From an uncultured Collinsella sp. (GTDB lineage Bacteria; Actinomycetota; Coriobacteriia; Coriobacteriales; Coriobacteriaceae), in the NCBI GenBank assembly GCA_900548815.1, contig URLR01000086.1, positions 1 through 6,762 of the forward strand: a stretch of 6,762 nucleotides of DNA. Reading direction: 5' to 3'. The translations under genes and the position numbers were made by a program. Positions 1 to 5,666 of the stretch are shown here, piece after piece (the stretch's first letter is position 1; every line of letters begins with the position of its first letter). Under the pieces are notes generated by a model. It was not told the DNA's origin, ran no database searches, and was given only the letters and a program-made list of their open reading frames with translations.

Positions 1-767
1 GTGATGTCGCTGGCACCCAGCACAATGCCGGCCAGGTATACAGCCAAAAAGCCGTTGCCGCCCAGGTAGCTCGGCAGCGCGTAGGCGACGATGGCCACGG
101 CGAACAAAAAGATGGTCTGCGCGCCCTCGGCCGTTGCGTGCGCGCGTTCAATCAGGCGGCCCGCCGCCCAGCCGATGGCAAGACCCAAACCCGCGCCCAG
201 GATGATCTGCTTGGCCAGCAGTGCGGGAATGTTGATGTCGCCGCCGGCCGCGAGTGTGGCGAGCACGGCGGTGAGCAGGTAGGCGACGGGGTCGTTGGAG
301 CCCGATTCGACCTCGAGCAGCGAGTCTGTGCCGCCCCTCAGCGAAAGGTTGTGCTCGCGCAGCACGCTAAAGACGCTTGCCGCGTCGGTCGACGCCACGA
401 CCGATCCCAGCAGCAGGCCGCCGATCCAGTCGAAGCCCAGCACAGAGTGGGCGAACACGCCGGTGATGCCGGCAGTGATGACGACGCCGAGCGTGCTCAG
501 CAGCACCGCCGGCGCAGCGACGGGCTTGGCGCGGTCGATATTGGTGTTAAAGCCGCCGTAGAACATGATGAACAGCAGCGCCGTGCTGCAGACGGTTTCG
601 GTAAGCGCGTAGTCGCTAAAGTCGATATGCGCCGGGCCGTTGACGCCCAACAGCATGCCGAGCGCGATAAAGATAAGCAGGGTGGGGAAGGGGAGCTTTT
701 TGCCGACGGGTTTGATGGTCAGGCACAAAATGATGACGAGGCCGATAAAAAGAAGGATCTGGTTCAT
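1..767 (-). CDS. nhaP2: NhaP2/CvrA-type K+(Na+)/H+ antiporter, N-terminal part (3' end cut by window edge)
   Basis: Integral membrane antiporter of the CPA1 superfamily that exchanges cytoplasmic K+ or Na+ for protons. The frame opens with ATG at 767-765 (MNQILLFIGLVIIL) and stays open to the edge, giving 255 residues. Visible family motifs are FPTLLIFIALGMLLGVNG (27-44, the second membrane segment), GSVVASTDAASVFSVLRE (121-138), which contains the conserved Thr-Asp, and LEVESGSNDPVAYLLT (151-166), which carries the SND ion-site signature. Hydrophobic segments lie near 3-18, 27-42, 57-72, 84-108, 115-135, 160-174, 182-203, 218-233 and 239-251. Family members are about 500-580 residues, often with a C-terminal TrkA-C (RCK) domain, so roughly half the protein and any regulatory domain are missing. 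An AGGAG lies 12 bases before the start. It is divergent from the phosphatase gene. The family call is firm. K+ versus Na+ specificity cannot be decided from this part. Confidence 0.9.
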   Translation of the reverse strand, partial: MNQILLFIGLVIILCLTIKPVGKKLPFPTLLIFIALGMLLGVNGPAHIDFSDYALTETVCSTALLFIMFYGGFNTNIDRAKPVAAPAVLLSTLGVVITAGITGVFAHSVLGFDWIGGLLLGSVVASTDAASVFSVLREHNLSLRGGTDSLLEVESGSNDPVAYLLTAVLATLAAGGDINIPALLAKQIILGAGLGLAIGWAAGRLIERAHATAEGAQTIFLFAVAIVAYALPSYLGGNGFLAVYLAGIVLGASDI

Positions 768-881
768 AGATGGTGTCCGCTCCTGGGTGGTTGGCGTGGC
801 ACGGTCAGTTGCCTGCGGTTATTTGTACCCAAAGATGGTGGGTTTATGGGGTTGGATTGCGGGCGTGCGCGATATCGTCAT

Positions 882-896
882 AGACGGCTGCCGTCT
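882..896. promoter_or_regulatory. 15-bp perfect palindrome, possible operator in divergent spacer
   Basis: AGACGGC-T-GCCGTCT is a perfect 7+1+7 inverted repeat in the spacer between the divergent antiporter and phosphatase genes. It ends about 20 bases before the candidate -35 of the rightward promoter. The position and symmetry suit a dimeric repressor or activator site. It has only a weak T run (TTTGC) after it on the plus strand, so a terminator is less likely. No regulator gene is visible in the window. Confidence 0.3.
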
Positions 897-916
897 TTGC
901 CTCTGCTCGGAAACCC

Positions 917-945
917 TTTCCAGCTTTATTGCAACGGAGTACAAT
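917..945 (+). promoter_or_regulatory. Candidate sigma-70-type promoter for the phosphatase gene
   Basis: TTTCCA at 917-922 (4 of 6 to TTGACA) and TACAAT at 940-945 (5 of 6 to TATAAT) are separated by 17 bases. A start of transcription near 951-953 would give a leader of about 70 bases. That leader begins with the palindrome TTCAACTTGAA (960-970), which could be an operator overlapping the transcribed start or may be chance. I did not find an equally good leftward promoter for the antiporter. Confidence 0.45.
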
Positions 946-977
946 GGGTAACGTTTAAGTTCAACTTGAAGTTTTAG

Positions 978-1002
978 TTGCGGCACCGGGCTTCGGCCGC
1001 AA
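978..1002 (+). other. Leader hairpin immediately upstream of the phosphatase RBS
   Basis: TTGCGGC (978-984) pairs perfectly with GCCGCAA (996-1002) around an 11-base loop. The stem ends three bases before the Shine-Dalgarno sequence AAGGAGAGG (1006-1014), which itself lies six bases before the ATG at 1021. In mRNA the hairpin would sit at the edge of the ribosome landing site and could tune initiation or protect the 5' end. There is no U tract, so it is not an intrinsic terminator. The regulatory meaning is inferred. Confidence 0.35.
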
Positions 1003-1020
1003 TACAAGGAGAGGCGTACC

Positions 1021-1860
1021 ATGGCGATCTATGTGACATCTGATGCTCACGGGCACGTGCGTGCGCTTGACGAGGCCCTGTCTAAGATCTCGTTGACGTC
1101 CGACGACACGCTGTACGTGCTGGGCGACATGATCGATCGCGGGCCCGATCCGGTCGGCGTTATTAAGCTCGTGCGCTCGCTGCCCAACGCCCGCGTGCTC
1201 AAGGGCAATCACGAGCAGATCATGCTCGATGCCATCATTGGCCAGGATCCGCTCGATGCCGAGACCTGGGATATCAACGGTGGCTGGACGACGCGCGAGC
1301 AGCTCAACGACATGGAATTTGAGGCATACGAGGAGCTCGTGCGATGGATGGCCGCGCTGCCACTCTACGCGGTGGTCGAGACTGCCGAGCGGCCGTACCT
1401 GCTGGTGCACGCCGGCATTCAGACCGAGGCGGCGCGTGCGTTTTTGCTTGAGCATGGTGTCGATTGCGGCGACGGCAGGGGAGCGGTCGATGCCGATCGC
1501 GAGCTGCTGCAGCAGATGCTCGCGGTGCAGTCTTCCGATGACCTGCTATGGATTCGTCACGGCTATTGGGATGTGCCGACCGGGCTGCTTTCTGCCGAGG
1601 GCAAGGGCCCGGTCGTGGTGAGCGGTCACACGCCCACGGTATCGCTTGGGCGCTATTGCGAGGTCGGTGGTCTGGCGGGGCTCGATGAGGAATCGGGACG
1701 AGGGCAGATTGTGCGCTTGGGCGGCGAGGACACTGCCGGCGTGCCCGATCGCATCGACATCGACTGCGCTGCCGCCACCGGCTCCGAGTTCGGTCGCGTG
1801 GGCATCCTGCGGCTCGATGATGGGGCGGAGTTCTACGCGAACATCAACCCGGGCGAATAA
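1021..1860 (+). CDS. PPP-family metallophosphatase (serine/threonine protein phosphatase or ApaH-like phosphoesterase)
   Basis: A 279-residue soluble calcineurin-like phosphoesterase, expected to hydrolyse phosphate esters with a two-metal centre in the cytoplasm. All signature blocks are present in order: SDAHGH (Asp8, His10), GDMIDRG (35-41; Asp36, Arg40), KGNHE (61-65; Asn63 metal ligand, His64 catalytic), LLVHAGI (127-133; His130), DLLWIR (174-179; second phosphate-binding Arg179) and SGHTPT (201-206; His203). The C-terminal IDIDCA (245-250) followed by GRVGILRLDDG is the usual closing strand block of the family. The active site is therefore intact. Length matches ApaH (about 280), but the DRG and GNHE signatures resemble PPP protein phosphatases (PrpA-like) more than ApaH, so substrate (phosphoprotein, Ap4A or other) is open. 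The start is supported by AAGGAGAGG six bases upstream. It appears monocistronic, with the next gene convergent. Confidence 0.9.
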   Translation: MAIYVTSDAHGHVRALDEALSKISLTSDDTLYVLGDMIDRGPDPVGVIKLVRSLPNARVLKGNHEQIMLDAIIGQDPLDAETWDINGGWTTREQLNDMEFEAYEELVRWMAALPLYAVVETAERPYLLVHAGIQTEAARAFLLEHGVDCGDGRGAVDADRELLQQMLAVQSSDDLLWIRHGYWDVPTGLLSAEGKGPVVVSGHTPTVSLGRYCEVGGLAGLDEESGRGQIVRLGGEDTAGVPDRIDIDCAAATGSEFGRVGILRLDDGAEFYANINPGE

Positions 1861-1883
1861 TCGGTGCAAGTGGTAGCTAATTT

Positions 1884-1946
1884 GGGACGGGGCTTTTTTG
1901 ACTACTTTTGCCCTTCTGCCCGCAAATTGATTTTTCAGGGACGGGG
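1884..1946 (+). repeat. Two direct GGGACGGGG boxes 54 bp apart
   Basis: GGGACGGGG occurs at 1884-1892 and 1938-1946, exactly 54 bases apart, each after a short T run (TTTGGGACGGGG and TTTTTCAGGGACGGGG). They resemble the GGGAC cores of the cluster at 5502-5636, whose period is 27. The boxes may be degenerate members of the same dispersed intergenic family. That relation is inferred from similarity alone. Confidence 0.35.
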
Positions 1947-1974
1947 ATTAGATAATCATTTGGCTGCCCGCTGG

Positions 1975-2097
1975 CTAAGTGAGTAGACTTTTTTGGAAAT
2001 GCCGAGCACCCAACATATTTGCCTCAATAAAACCGCGGGTCACGGACTTGTGCTTTGTCGGTGTGGTCCGGGATTCGGTAAAAGTCTACTCACTTAG
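1975..2097. repeat. 123-bp element with perfect 18-bp terminal inverted repeats (MITE-like or bidirectional terminator)
   Basis: CTAAGTGAGTAGACTTTT (1975-1992) is exactly the reverse complement of AAAAGTCTACTCACTTAG (2080-2097). The 87-base interior encodes no evident protein and contains further pairing segments: CGGAC/GTCCG (2043-2047/2066-2070) and CCGA/TCGG (2002-2005/2075-2078). A plus-strand transcript would form a long stem followed by UUUUG, compatible with termination for the phosphatase. The minus-strand transcript lacks a U tract. No target-site duplication is visible at the ends (left flank CGCTGG, right flank TTTTGC), so a mobile origin is unproven. The inverted repeat itself is certain and its function is inferred. 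Confidence 0.75.
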
Positions 2098-2167
2098 TTT
2101 TGCGTGTCCGCAACGAGACCCCAGCCGGGGTGATTCCACCGCAAATTAGCTGCTCCCATCGCCGCAA

Positions 2168-3748
2168 TTAGGCGCCGTACGGATTCCGGTCCCTCTCTAT
2201 GCGTTGGCGGATGCGGCGGTACTCGATAATCAGCAGCACCAGGAGTAGGGCCATGATGGCTAGGTAGCTCACCACAGCGCCCATCAGACCCAGCAGCTTA
2301 ATCAGGATCACCGGCAGCACCACGCTTACGGCGAAGCAGATCAGGTAGATCTTGGTGACGTCGCCAGCGTGGCGCAATACCGTGATGATGGCGTAGATAA
2401 AATCGATGGCCGCGGTGACGCCGCCGGCGACGACCATCAGCAGCGCCAGCGTACGGTAGCGCTCAAAGCTGAGACCGTACATAAAGCTCATGAGGGGAAT
2501 ACCGGGACCTGCCATAAATGCGGCGCACACGCCGGTGATGACCACGATCAGCGCCATAACGGCAACAATAATCAGGTCAAAGCGACGACGCTTGCGAGGA
2601 TTAGCCCAAATGCTCGACAAGCGCAGGGGCTGCGGTTTATAGACAAATCCAATGCTCAACAGAATAGCCTGAGCTGGAAAAAACAGGGCATTAAAGTACA
2701 GCTGGTATTTGTAGGCTAGTGTTCCTTCCATCACAAACTTGGGCATGCTCTCGATAAGGTTGAACAGGAATAGCGCGCCAAAGAGTGGGGCGCACTGGAC
2801 AAACAGGTGGCCGACCTCGCGCAGGCTTACGCGGCGCGATTTTTCGGTCTCGAGCAGGGCGAGCGGCGCGGTGACCAGCACGAGCGAGGCGATCGCGGCG
2901 ATGCCCATGGCAATGGCCGCGATGGGCATGCTACGCGTGAAGAACAGCGCCACGCTGAAGACCGCGATGACGCCGACGGAGCGTAGCGTTTGGCTCATGC
3001 CAGCCAGGTAGAGCTTGTCGGCCTGCTGCAGGCGGCCTTCGTACACGTCGGCGACGCCGTCGATGACCTTATACAGGTAGACGCCCAGGCCGATCGTCGC
3101 CATCTGCGCGTCATAGCCGCGGGCGCTGCTATACATGAGGCCGCAGCCTAGGGCGAGCGCTCCGCAGATCCAACGATTGAGCTGGTAGGAGGCGAAGGAC
3201 GTCTTTTCGTCGATGTCCGAGACCTGGAAATTGCGCACGCCGTAGTTACATGCGATCATGATGAGCGTGCCGGTGACAAAGGCGATGGAGAACTTGCCGG
3301 CTTCTTCGGCGCCCACGAGCTGTGTGGACACGATGGTGAGCAGCGGAAACGCCAAGCCCCACACGGCGGTGCCGAGAGCGTTCCAAAGGTAATCGCGGCG
3401 GGTGGCGTGCTCCTCGTATTCCGCTTCCTGCATGGAGAAGCCGCCGCCGTAGACGGCACCGAGCAGACGGTTCCACCAAGCGTTGACCATGCGGCGGACG
3501 GGGCCGGGCTTGCGATCGCGTTCGCGCCGGCGACGTGTGGCTTGGCTGCTATCGGGCCCGCCGGCGTTGCGCTGACTTAGCTCTTGGATGCGTGCGAGTT
3601 CCTCGGCAGTGTGCGAGGCAGGGAAGAGGCCGTTCTCGATGCGGCCGCCCTGGGCCTTCGCGGCGCCGTCTCTCGATGCAGCGGGGTTGGAGACGCCGTT
3701 GCGGCGGGCGATGGCGCGGCGAATGCTATCGAGGGGCGTGATGCTCAA
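2168..3748 (-). CDS. Polysaccharide flippase-like membrane protein (MOP/lipopolysaccharide biosynthesis family) with N-terminal extension
   Basis: A 526-residue multi-pass membrane protein resembling MOP-superfamily polysaccharide exporters (Wzx-like), which move lipid-linked glycans across the membrane for envelope or capsule assembly. About twelve hydrophobic segments are visible, roughly at 124-145, 150-170, 192-207, 215-230, 254-271, 274-298, 314-332, 350-370, 391-412, 434-456, 466-485 and 487-508. The tail is basic (RRIRQRIER). There is no short diagnostic motif, so the call relies on topology and the typical first-helix pattern (AGKFSIAFVTGTLIMIACNYGVRNFQVSD, quoted in part: NYGVRNFQVSD at 168-178). 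Residues 1-120 are hydrophilic and probably cytoplasmic, with a basic run at 72-80; this is longer than usual for the family. Start is TTG at 3748-3746. No glycosyltransferase genes adjoin it, so its substrate is unknown. It is divergent from the lactate permease gene. Confidence 0.7.
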   Translation of the reverse strand: MSITPLDSIRRAIARRNGVSNPAASRDGAAKAQGGRIENGLFPASHTAEELARIQELSQRNAGGPDSSQATRRRRERDRKPGPVRRMVNAWWNRLLGAVYGGGFSMQEAEYEEHATRRDYLWNALGTAVWGLAFPLLTIVSTQLVGAEEAGKFSIAFVTGTLIMIACNYGVRNFQVSDIDEKTSFASYQLNRWICGALALGCGLMYSSARGYDAQMATIGLGVYLYKVIDGVADVYEGRLQQADKLYLAGMSQTLRSVGVIAVFSVALFFTRSMPIAAIAMGIAAIASLVLVTAPLALLETEKSRRVSLREVGHLFVQCAPLFGALFLFNLIESMPKFVMEGTLAYKYQLYFNALFFPAQAILLSIGFVYKPQPLRLSSIWANPRKRRRFDLIIVAVMALIVVITGVCAAFMAGPGIPLMSFMYGLSFERYRTLALLMVVAGGVTAAIDFIYAIITVLRHAGDVTKIYLICFAVSVVLPVILIKLLGLMGAVVSYLAIMALLLVLLIIEYRRIRQRIERDRNPYGA

Positions 3749-3765
3749 AGCGGAGTCCTTTCTAT
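3749..3765 (-). promoter_or_regulatory. Ribosome binding site that fixes the TTG start of the flippase gene
   Basis: Reading leftward, GAAAGGA lies eight bases before TTG at 3748-3746. The first in-frame ATG codons, for Met87 and Met106, have no purine-rich sequence before them (GTCCGCCGC and GCGGCTTCTCC). The TTG start, and so the long N-terminal extension, is therefore the best reading. Confidence 0.65.
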
Positions 3766-3776
3766 TGCTGCGCTTT

Positions 3777-3782
3777 AGTATA
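3777..3782 (-). promoter_or_regulatory. Candidate -10 element for the flippase gene
   Basis: TATACT, read on the minus strand, is 5 of 6 to TATAAT and would start transcription about 22 bases before the TTG codon. The region 16-18 bases further upstream has no good -35 match, so an activator or weak promoter would be needed. The operator-like repeat at 3808-3824 sits just upstream of the expected -35. Confidence 0.3.
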
Positions 3783-3807
3783 GACGCGACGGTGTTCGTT
3801 CGTGTTT

Positions 3808-3824
3808 TTGAACGGATTGTTCAA
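3808..3824. promoter_or_regulatory. Operator-like inverted repeat TTGAAC-N5-GTTCAA in divergent spacer
   Basis: A perfect 6-5-6 inverted repeat lies in the 180-bp spacer between the divergent flippase and lactate permease genes. Its right half overlaps a weak rightward promoter candidate (TTGTTC at 3817-3822 with TGTAAT at 3842-3847, spacer 19). It is also immediately upstream of the leftward promoter. The half-site GTTCAA recurs at 959-964 in the other divergent spacer, facing TTGAAG. Size and placement suit a dimeric helix-turn-helix regulator. Lactate permease genes are often controlled by a GntR-type LldR protein, but no regulator gene is present here and I do not assign the site to one. 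Confidence 0.4.
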
Positions 3825-3928
3825 TAATTTCGGCGGGCGGCTGTAATTTGTCGGTAAACGTGCGGTATCCTGTTGAAGTTTTGTGACACCCCCGATGCCG
3901 CCCACGCGGTACCAAGGAGCTTCTACCT

Positions 3929-5500
3929 ATGGACGTCGCCGCATTCTTACTGGCTCTTGTGCCGATTATTTGGCTGGTCGTGATGCTGCTGTGCTTTAAA
4001 TGGCCAGCTTGGAAGGCCGCTATCGGATCGTTTGTCCTTTCGTGCTTGCTTGCCTTCGCATGGTGGCGCCTGCCGGCAGCGCAGATCGCGACCGCCTCGC
4101 TCGAAGGTTTTTTGATGGCTCTGTGGCCCATCGTCCTGGTGATCATCGCCGCGGTGTTCACGTATAACCTGTGCGTTCGTACGGGCGCCATGGACGTGAT
4201 AGGCAGCATGATCACCTCCATCAGCAGCGACCGCCGTCTGCTGGCGCTGCTCGTGGCCTGGTGCTTCGGTGGTTTTATGGAGGGCATGGCCGGTTTTGGC
4301 ACTGCCGTCGCCATTCCTGCCGGCATGCTCGCGGGCCTGGGTTTTGAGGCCGTGCCCGCCGTGCTCATCTGCCTGCTGGCAAACGGCGTGCCCACGCCCT
4401 ACGGCTCCATCGGCATCCCCACGGTGTCCGTTGCCGACCTGGTGGGTCTGGATTCCCTTCACCTAGCGACCGTTCAGCTGGTGCAGCTCGCACCGTTCTT
4501 TGTGGTGATGCCGCTATTTATTGTGCTGGTTGCGGGCCGTGTTGCCGATGACCAGGGCAATGCCGCGAGTGTGGGCGAGCGTCTGCACGGTGTTGCCGGC
4601 GTGGCGTTGCTCTCCGGCGTGTCGTTTGTCGGCGCGGCTCTGGTCGTTGCCATGTTTGTGGGCCCCGACCTGGCCGTGGTCGTAGGATCCATCGTTTCGC
4701 TCGCGCTGACAGCTGCGCTTGCCATGCGTGCCGAGAAGTCGGGGCATCTGGACGCACGCTTCCATATGAATATCGAGGCCGGCGAACAGCTCACCGTTAA
4801 ATCGGCGCTTTCGGCCTGGTCGTGCTTCATTCTGTTTTTTGTACTGCTGCTGGGCACGTCTAACCTGGTGCCCGCCGTGCATGCTGCGCTCGCGCCGTTT
4901 GCGAGCCATGTGCAGGTGTATTGCGGTGAGAATCCCGGTATGCTTACGTTTTCGTGGATCAACACGCCAGGCGTCTGGATTTTCCTGGCGGCGTTTGTCG
5001 GCGGCGCCATTCAGGGTGCTTCGCCGCGCATGATGGGCGAGGTGCTGGCCGCGACCGTCAAGCAGATGATGCCGACGGTTATCACCATGCTTTCGGTGCT
5101 GGGCTGCGTCAAGGTGATGGGCTATGCCGGCATGATTTCGTCGATCAGTGCGTTCTGCATCGCCGTCGCCGGTGGGCTGTACCCGATTCTGGCTCCGTGG
5201 ATCGGTGCGGTTGGTGCGTTTGTGACCGGCTCGGGCACGTCCTCGGGCATGCTGTTTGGCCCCATTCAGAGCCAGGCTGCCACTGCGCTGGGTGTGAGCG
5301 ACTACTGGATGGTCGCATTGAACGCCCTGGGCGTCGCCGCCGGTAAGATGATCTCGCCGCAGACCCTCGCCATTGGTCTTGCCGCCGTGCACGTGCGCGG
5401 TAAGGATGCCGAACTCCTGGGCGCGGTGCTGCCCTACGCTGCCGGCATGCTGGTCCTGATGAGCGCCATAGCCATGCTTGGCCAAGGCCTGCCGCTGTAG
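3929..5500 (+). CDS. lldP: L-lactate permease (LctP family)
   Basis: A complete 523-residue inner-membrane permease of the lactate permease family (TC 2.A.14), which imports L-lactate, and in some members D-lactate or glycolate, with protons. The family's hallmark blocks are all present: FGGFMEGMAGFGTAVAIP (113-130), NGVPTPYGSIGIPT (152-165), GAFVTGSGTSSGMLFGP (429-445) and NALGVAAGKMISPQTLAIG (465-483). It has about 13-14 hydrophobic segments and hydrophilic loops near 203-222 and 267-293. The E. coli homologue is about 551 residues, so this is full length. ATG at 3929 is preceded by AAGGAG (3914-3919) at nine bases. A hairpin repeat begins two bases after the stop codon. In an anaerobe this could bring in lactate, or act in the reverse direction as an exporter of fermentation product. 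pckA follows in the same direction but after 278 bases. Confidence 0.95.
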   Translation: MDVAAFLLALVPIIWLVVMLLCFKWPAWKAAIGSFVLSCLLAFAWWRLPAAQIATASLEGFLMALWPIVLVIIAAVFTYNLCVRTGAMDVIGSMITSISSDRRLLALLVAWCFGGFMEGMAGFGTAVAIPAGMLAGLGFEAVPAVLICLLANGVPTPYGSIGIPTVSVADLVGLDSLHLATVQLVQLAPFFVVMPLFIVLVAGRVADDQGNAASVGERLHGVAGVALLSGVSFVGAALVVAMFVGPDLAVVVGSIVSLALTAALAMRAEKSGHLDARFHMNIEAGEQLTVKSALSAWSCFILFFVLLLGTSNLVPAVHAALAPFASHVQVYCGENPGMLTFSWINTPGVWIFLAAFVGGAIQGASPRMMGEVLAATVKQMMPTVITMLSVLGCVKVMGYAGMISSISAFCIAVAGGLYPILAPWIGAVGAFVTGSGTSSGMLFGPIQSQAATALGVSDYWMVALNALGVAAGKMISPQTLAIGLAAVHVRGKDAELLGAVLPYAAGMLVLMSAIAMLGQGLPL

Positions 5501-5501
5501 T

Positions 5502-5557
5502 CGGCACTTAGGGACGTTCCTTATGTGCCGGCACTTTGGGAACGTCCCTAAGTGCCG
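5502..5557. repeat. 19-bp perfect inverted repeat directly after lldP stop (3' hairpin)
   Basis: Arm 5502-5520 (starting CGGCACTTAGGGACGTT) pairs perfectly with 5539-5557. The 18-base loop contains its own palindrome, GTGCCGGCAC (5525-5534). The arm starts two bases after the lldP stop codon, so the transcript would end in, or be capped by, a very stable hairpin. No U tract follows, so it fits a REP-like mRNA-stabilising or Rho-blocking structure better than a classic intrinsic terminator. Confidence 0.7.
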
Positions 5558-5563
5558 GCATCC

Positions 5564-5603
5564 GGGGACACTCCTTGAATGTTGCCTGTTCAAGAGTGTC
5601 CCC
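5564..5603. repeat. Second long hairpin in the lldP-pckA spacer
   Basis: GGGGACACT (5564-5572) pairs with AGTGTCCCC (5595-5603), then after a small asymmetric bulge TTGAA (5575-5579) pairs with TTCAA (5589-5593) around a nine-base loop. It is distinct from the first hairpin in sequence but has the same GGGAC-type outer stem. Compensating differences (ACACT/AGTGT here against ACGTT/AACGT in the first hairpin) suggest that the fold, not the exact sequence, is maintained. Confidence 0.55.
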
Positions 5604-5666
5604 AATGACTAGTCGTTTAAGAACGTCCCCAATGACTGGGCCGCTTGCCTGCGATTTTTGACCGTT

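Larger units (their letters stand above)
1875..2151. repeat. Outer 10-bp inverted repeat framing the convergent spacer
   Basis: AGCTAATTTG at 1875-1884 is the exact reverse complement of CAAATTAGCT at 2142-2151. The pair encloses the 123-bp element and both GGGACGGGG boxes. The sequence CCGCAAATT also occurs twice in direct orientation (1920-1928 and 2139-2147), so a related half-site is present three times. It may be the relic of a larger inverted-repeat element into which the inner element inserted, or an RNA closing stem. Confidence 0.45.
1861..2167. other. Gene-free spacer between convergent genes, rich in repeats
   Basis: These 307 bases separate the stop codons of the phosphatase (plus) and the flippase (minus). 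I see no convincing small gene. The content is structural: two GGGACGGGG boxes, an outer 10-bp inverted repeat, a 123-bp element with 18-bp inverted ends, and a short hairpin ACCCC-AGCC-GGGGT (2118-2131) with no U tract. The segment is more AT-rich than the flanking genes. No orthodox intrinsic terminator is obvious for either gene, so the inverted repeats may serve that purpose. Confidence 0.6.
5502..5636. repeat. Cluster of five degenerate 27-bp repeats with palindromic GGGAC-GTTCC cores
   Basis: Five consecutive 27-base units can be laid out with no spacers, starting at 5502, 5529, 5556, 5583 and 5610. The first three read CGGCA(C/T)...GGGAC... and the last two read the complementary orientation, ending GTCCCCAATGAC. 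The exact direct repeat GTCCCCAATGACT (5598-5610 and 5625-5637) is also 27 apart. Cores are GGGACGTTCC (5511-5520), GGGAACGTCCC (5538-5548), GGGGACACTCC (5564-5574), AGTGTCCCC (5595-5603) and GAACGTCCCC (5621-5630). Because units are contiguous and partly inverted it is not a CRISPR array. Confidence 0.6.

Noticed and set aside
138..977. Long plus-strand frame (279 codons) at the left end
   Set aside because: It is antisense to the antiporter gene, whose minus-strand translation carries clear family motifs. The forward product is low-complexity and Arg/Gln/Asp-rich with no recognisable domain.
961..1455. Minus-strand frame of 164 codons opposite the phosphatase
   Set aside because: It overlaps the leader and active-site-coding part of a well-supported gene and has no ribosome binding site or recognisable domain.
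1891..1900. T run GGCTTTTTTG as an intrinsic terminator of the phosphatase gene
   Set aside because: No GC-rich hairpin can be drawn immediately before the T run.
2118..2131. Hairpin ACCCC-AGCC-GGGGT as an intrinsic terminator
   Set aside because: The stem is only five pairs and there is no U tract on either strand.
4514..5605. Minus-strand frame of 363 codons opposite lldP
   Set aside because: Antisense shadow of a GC-rich coding region. The product is His/Arg/Gln-rich without domains, and its upstream part lies in the repeat cluster.
5502..5636. CRISPR array
   Set aside because: The units are contiguous with no unique spacers, are degenerate, and change orientation; no cas genes are present.
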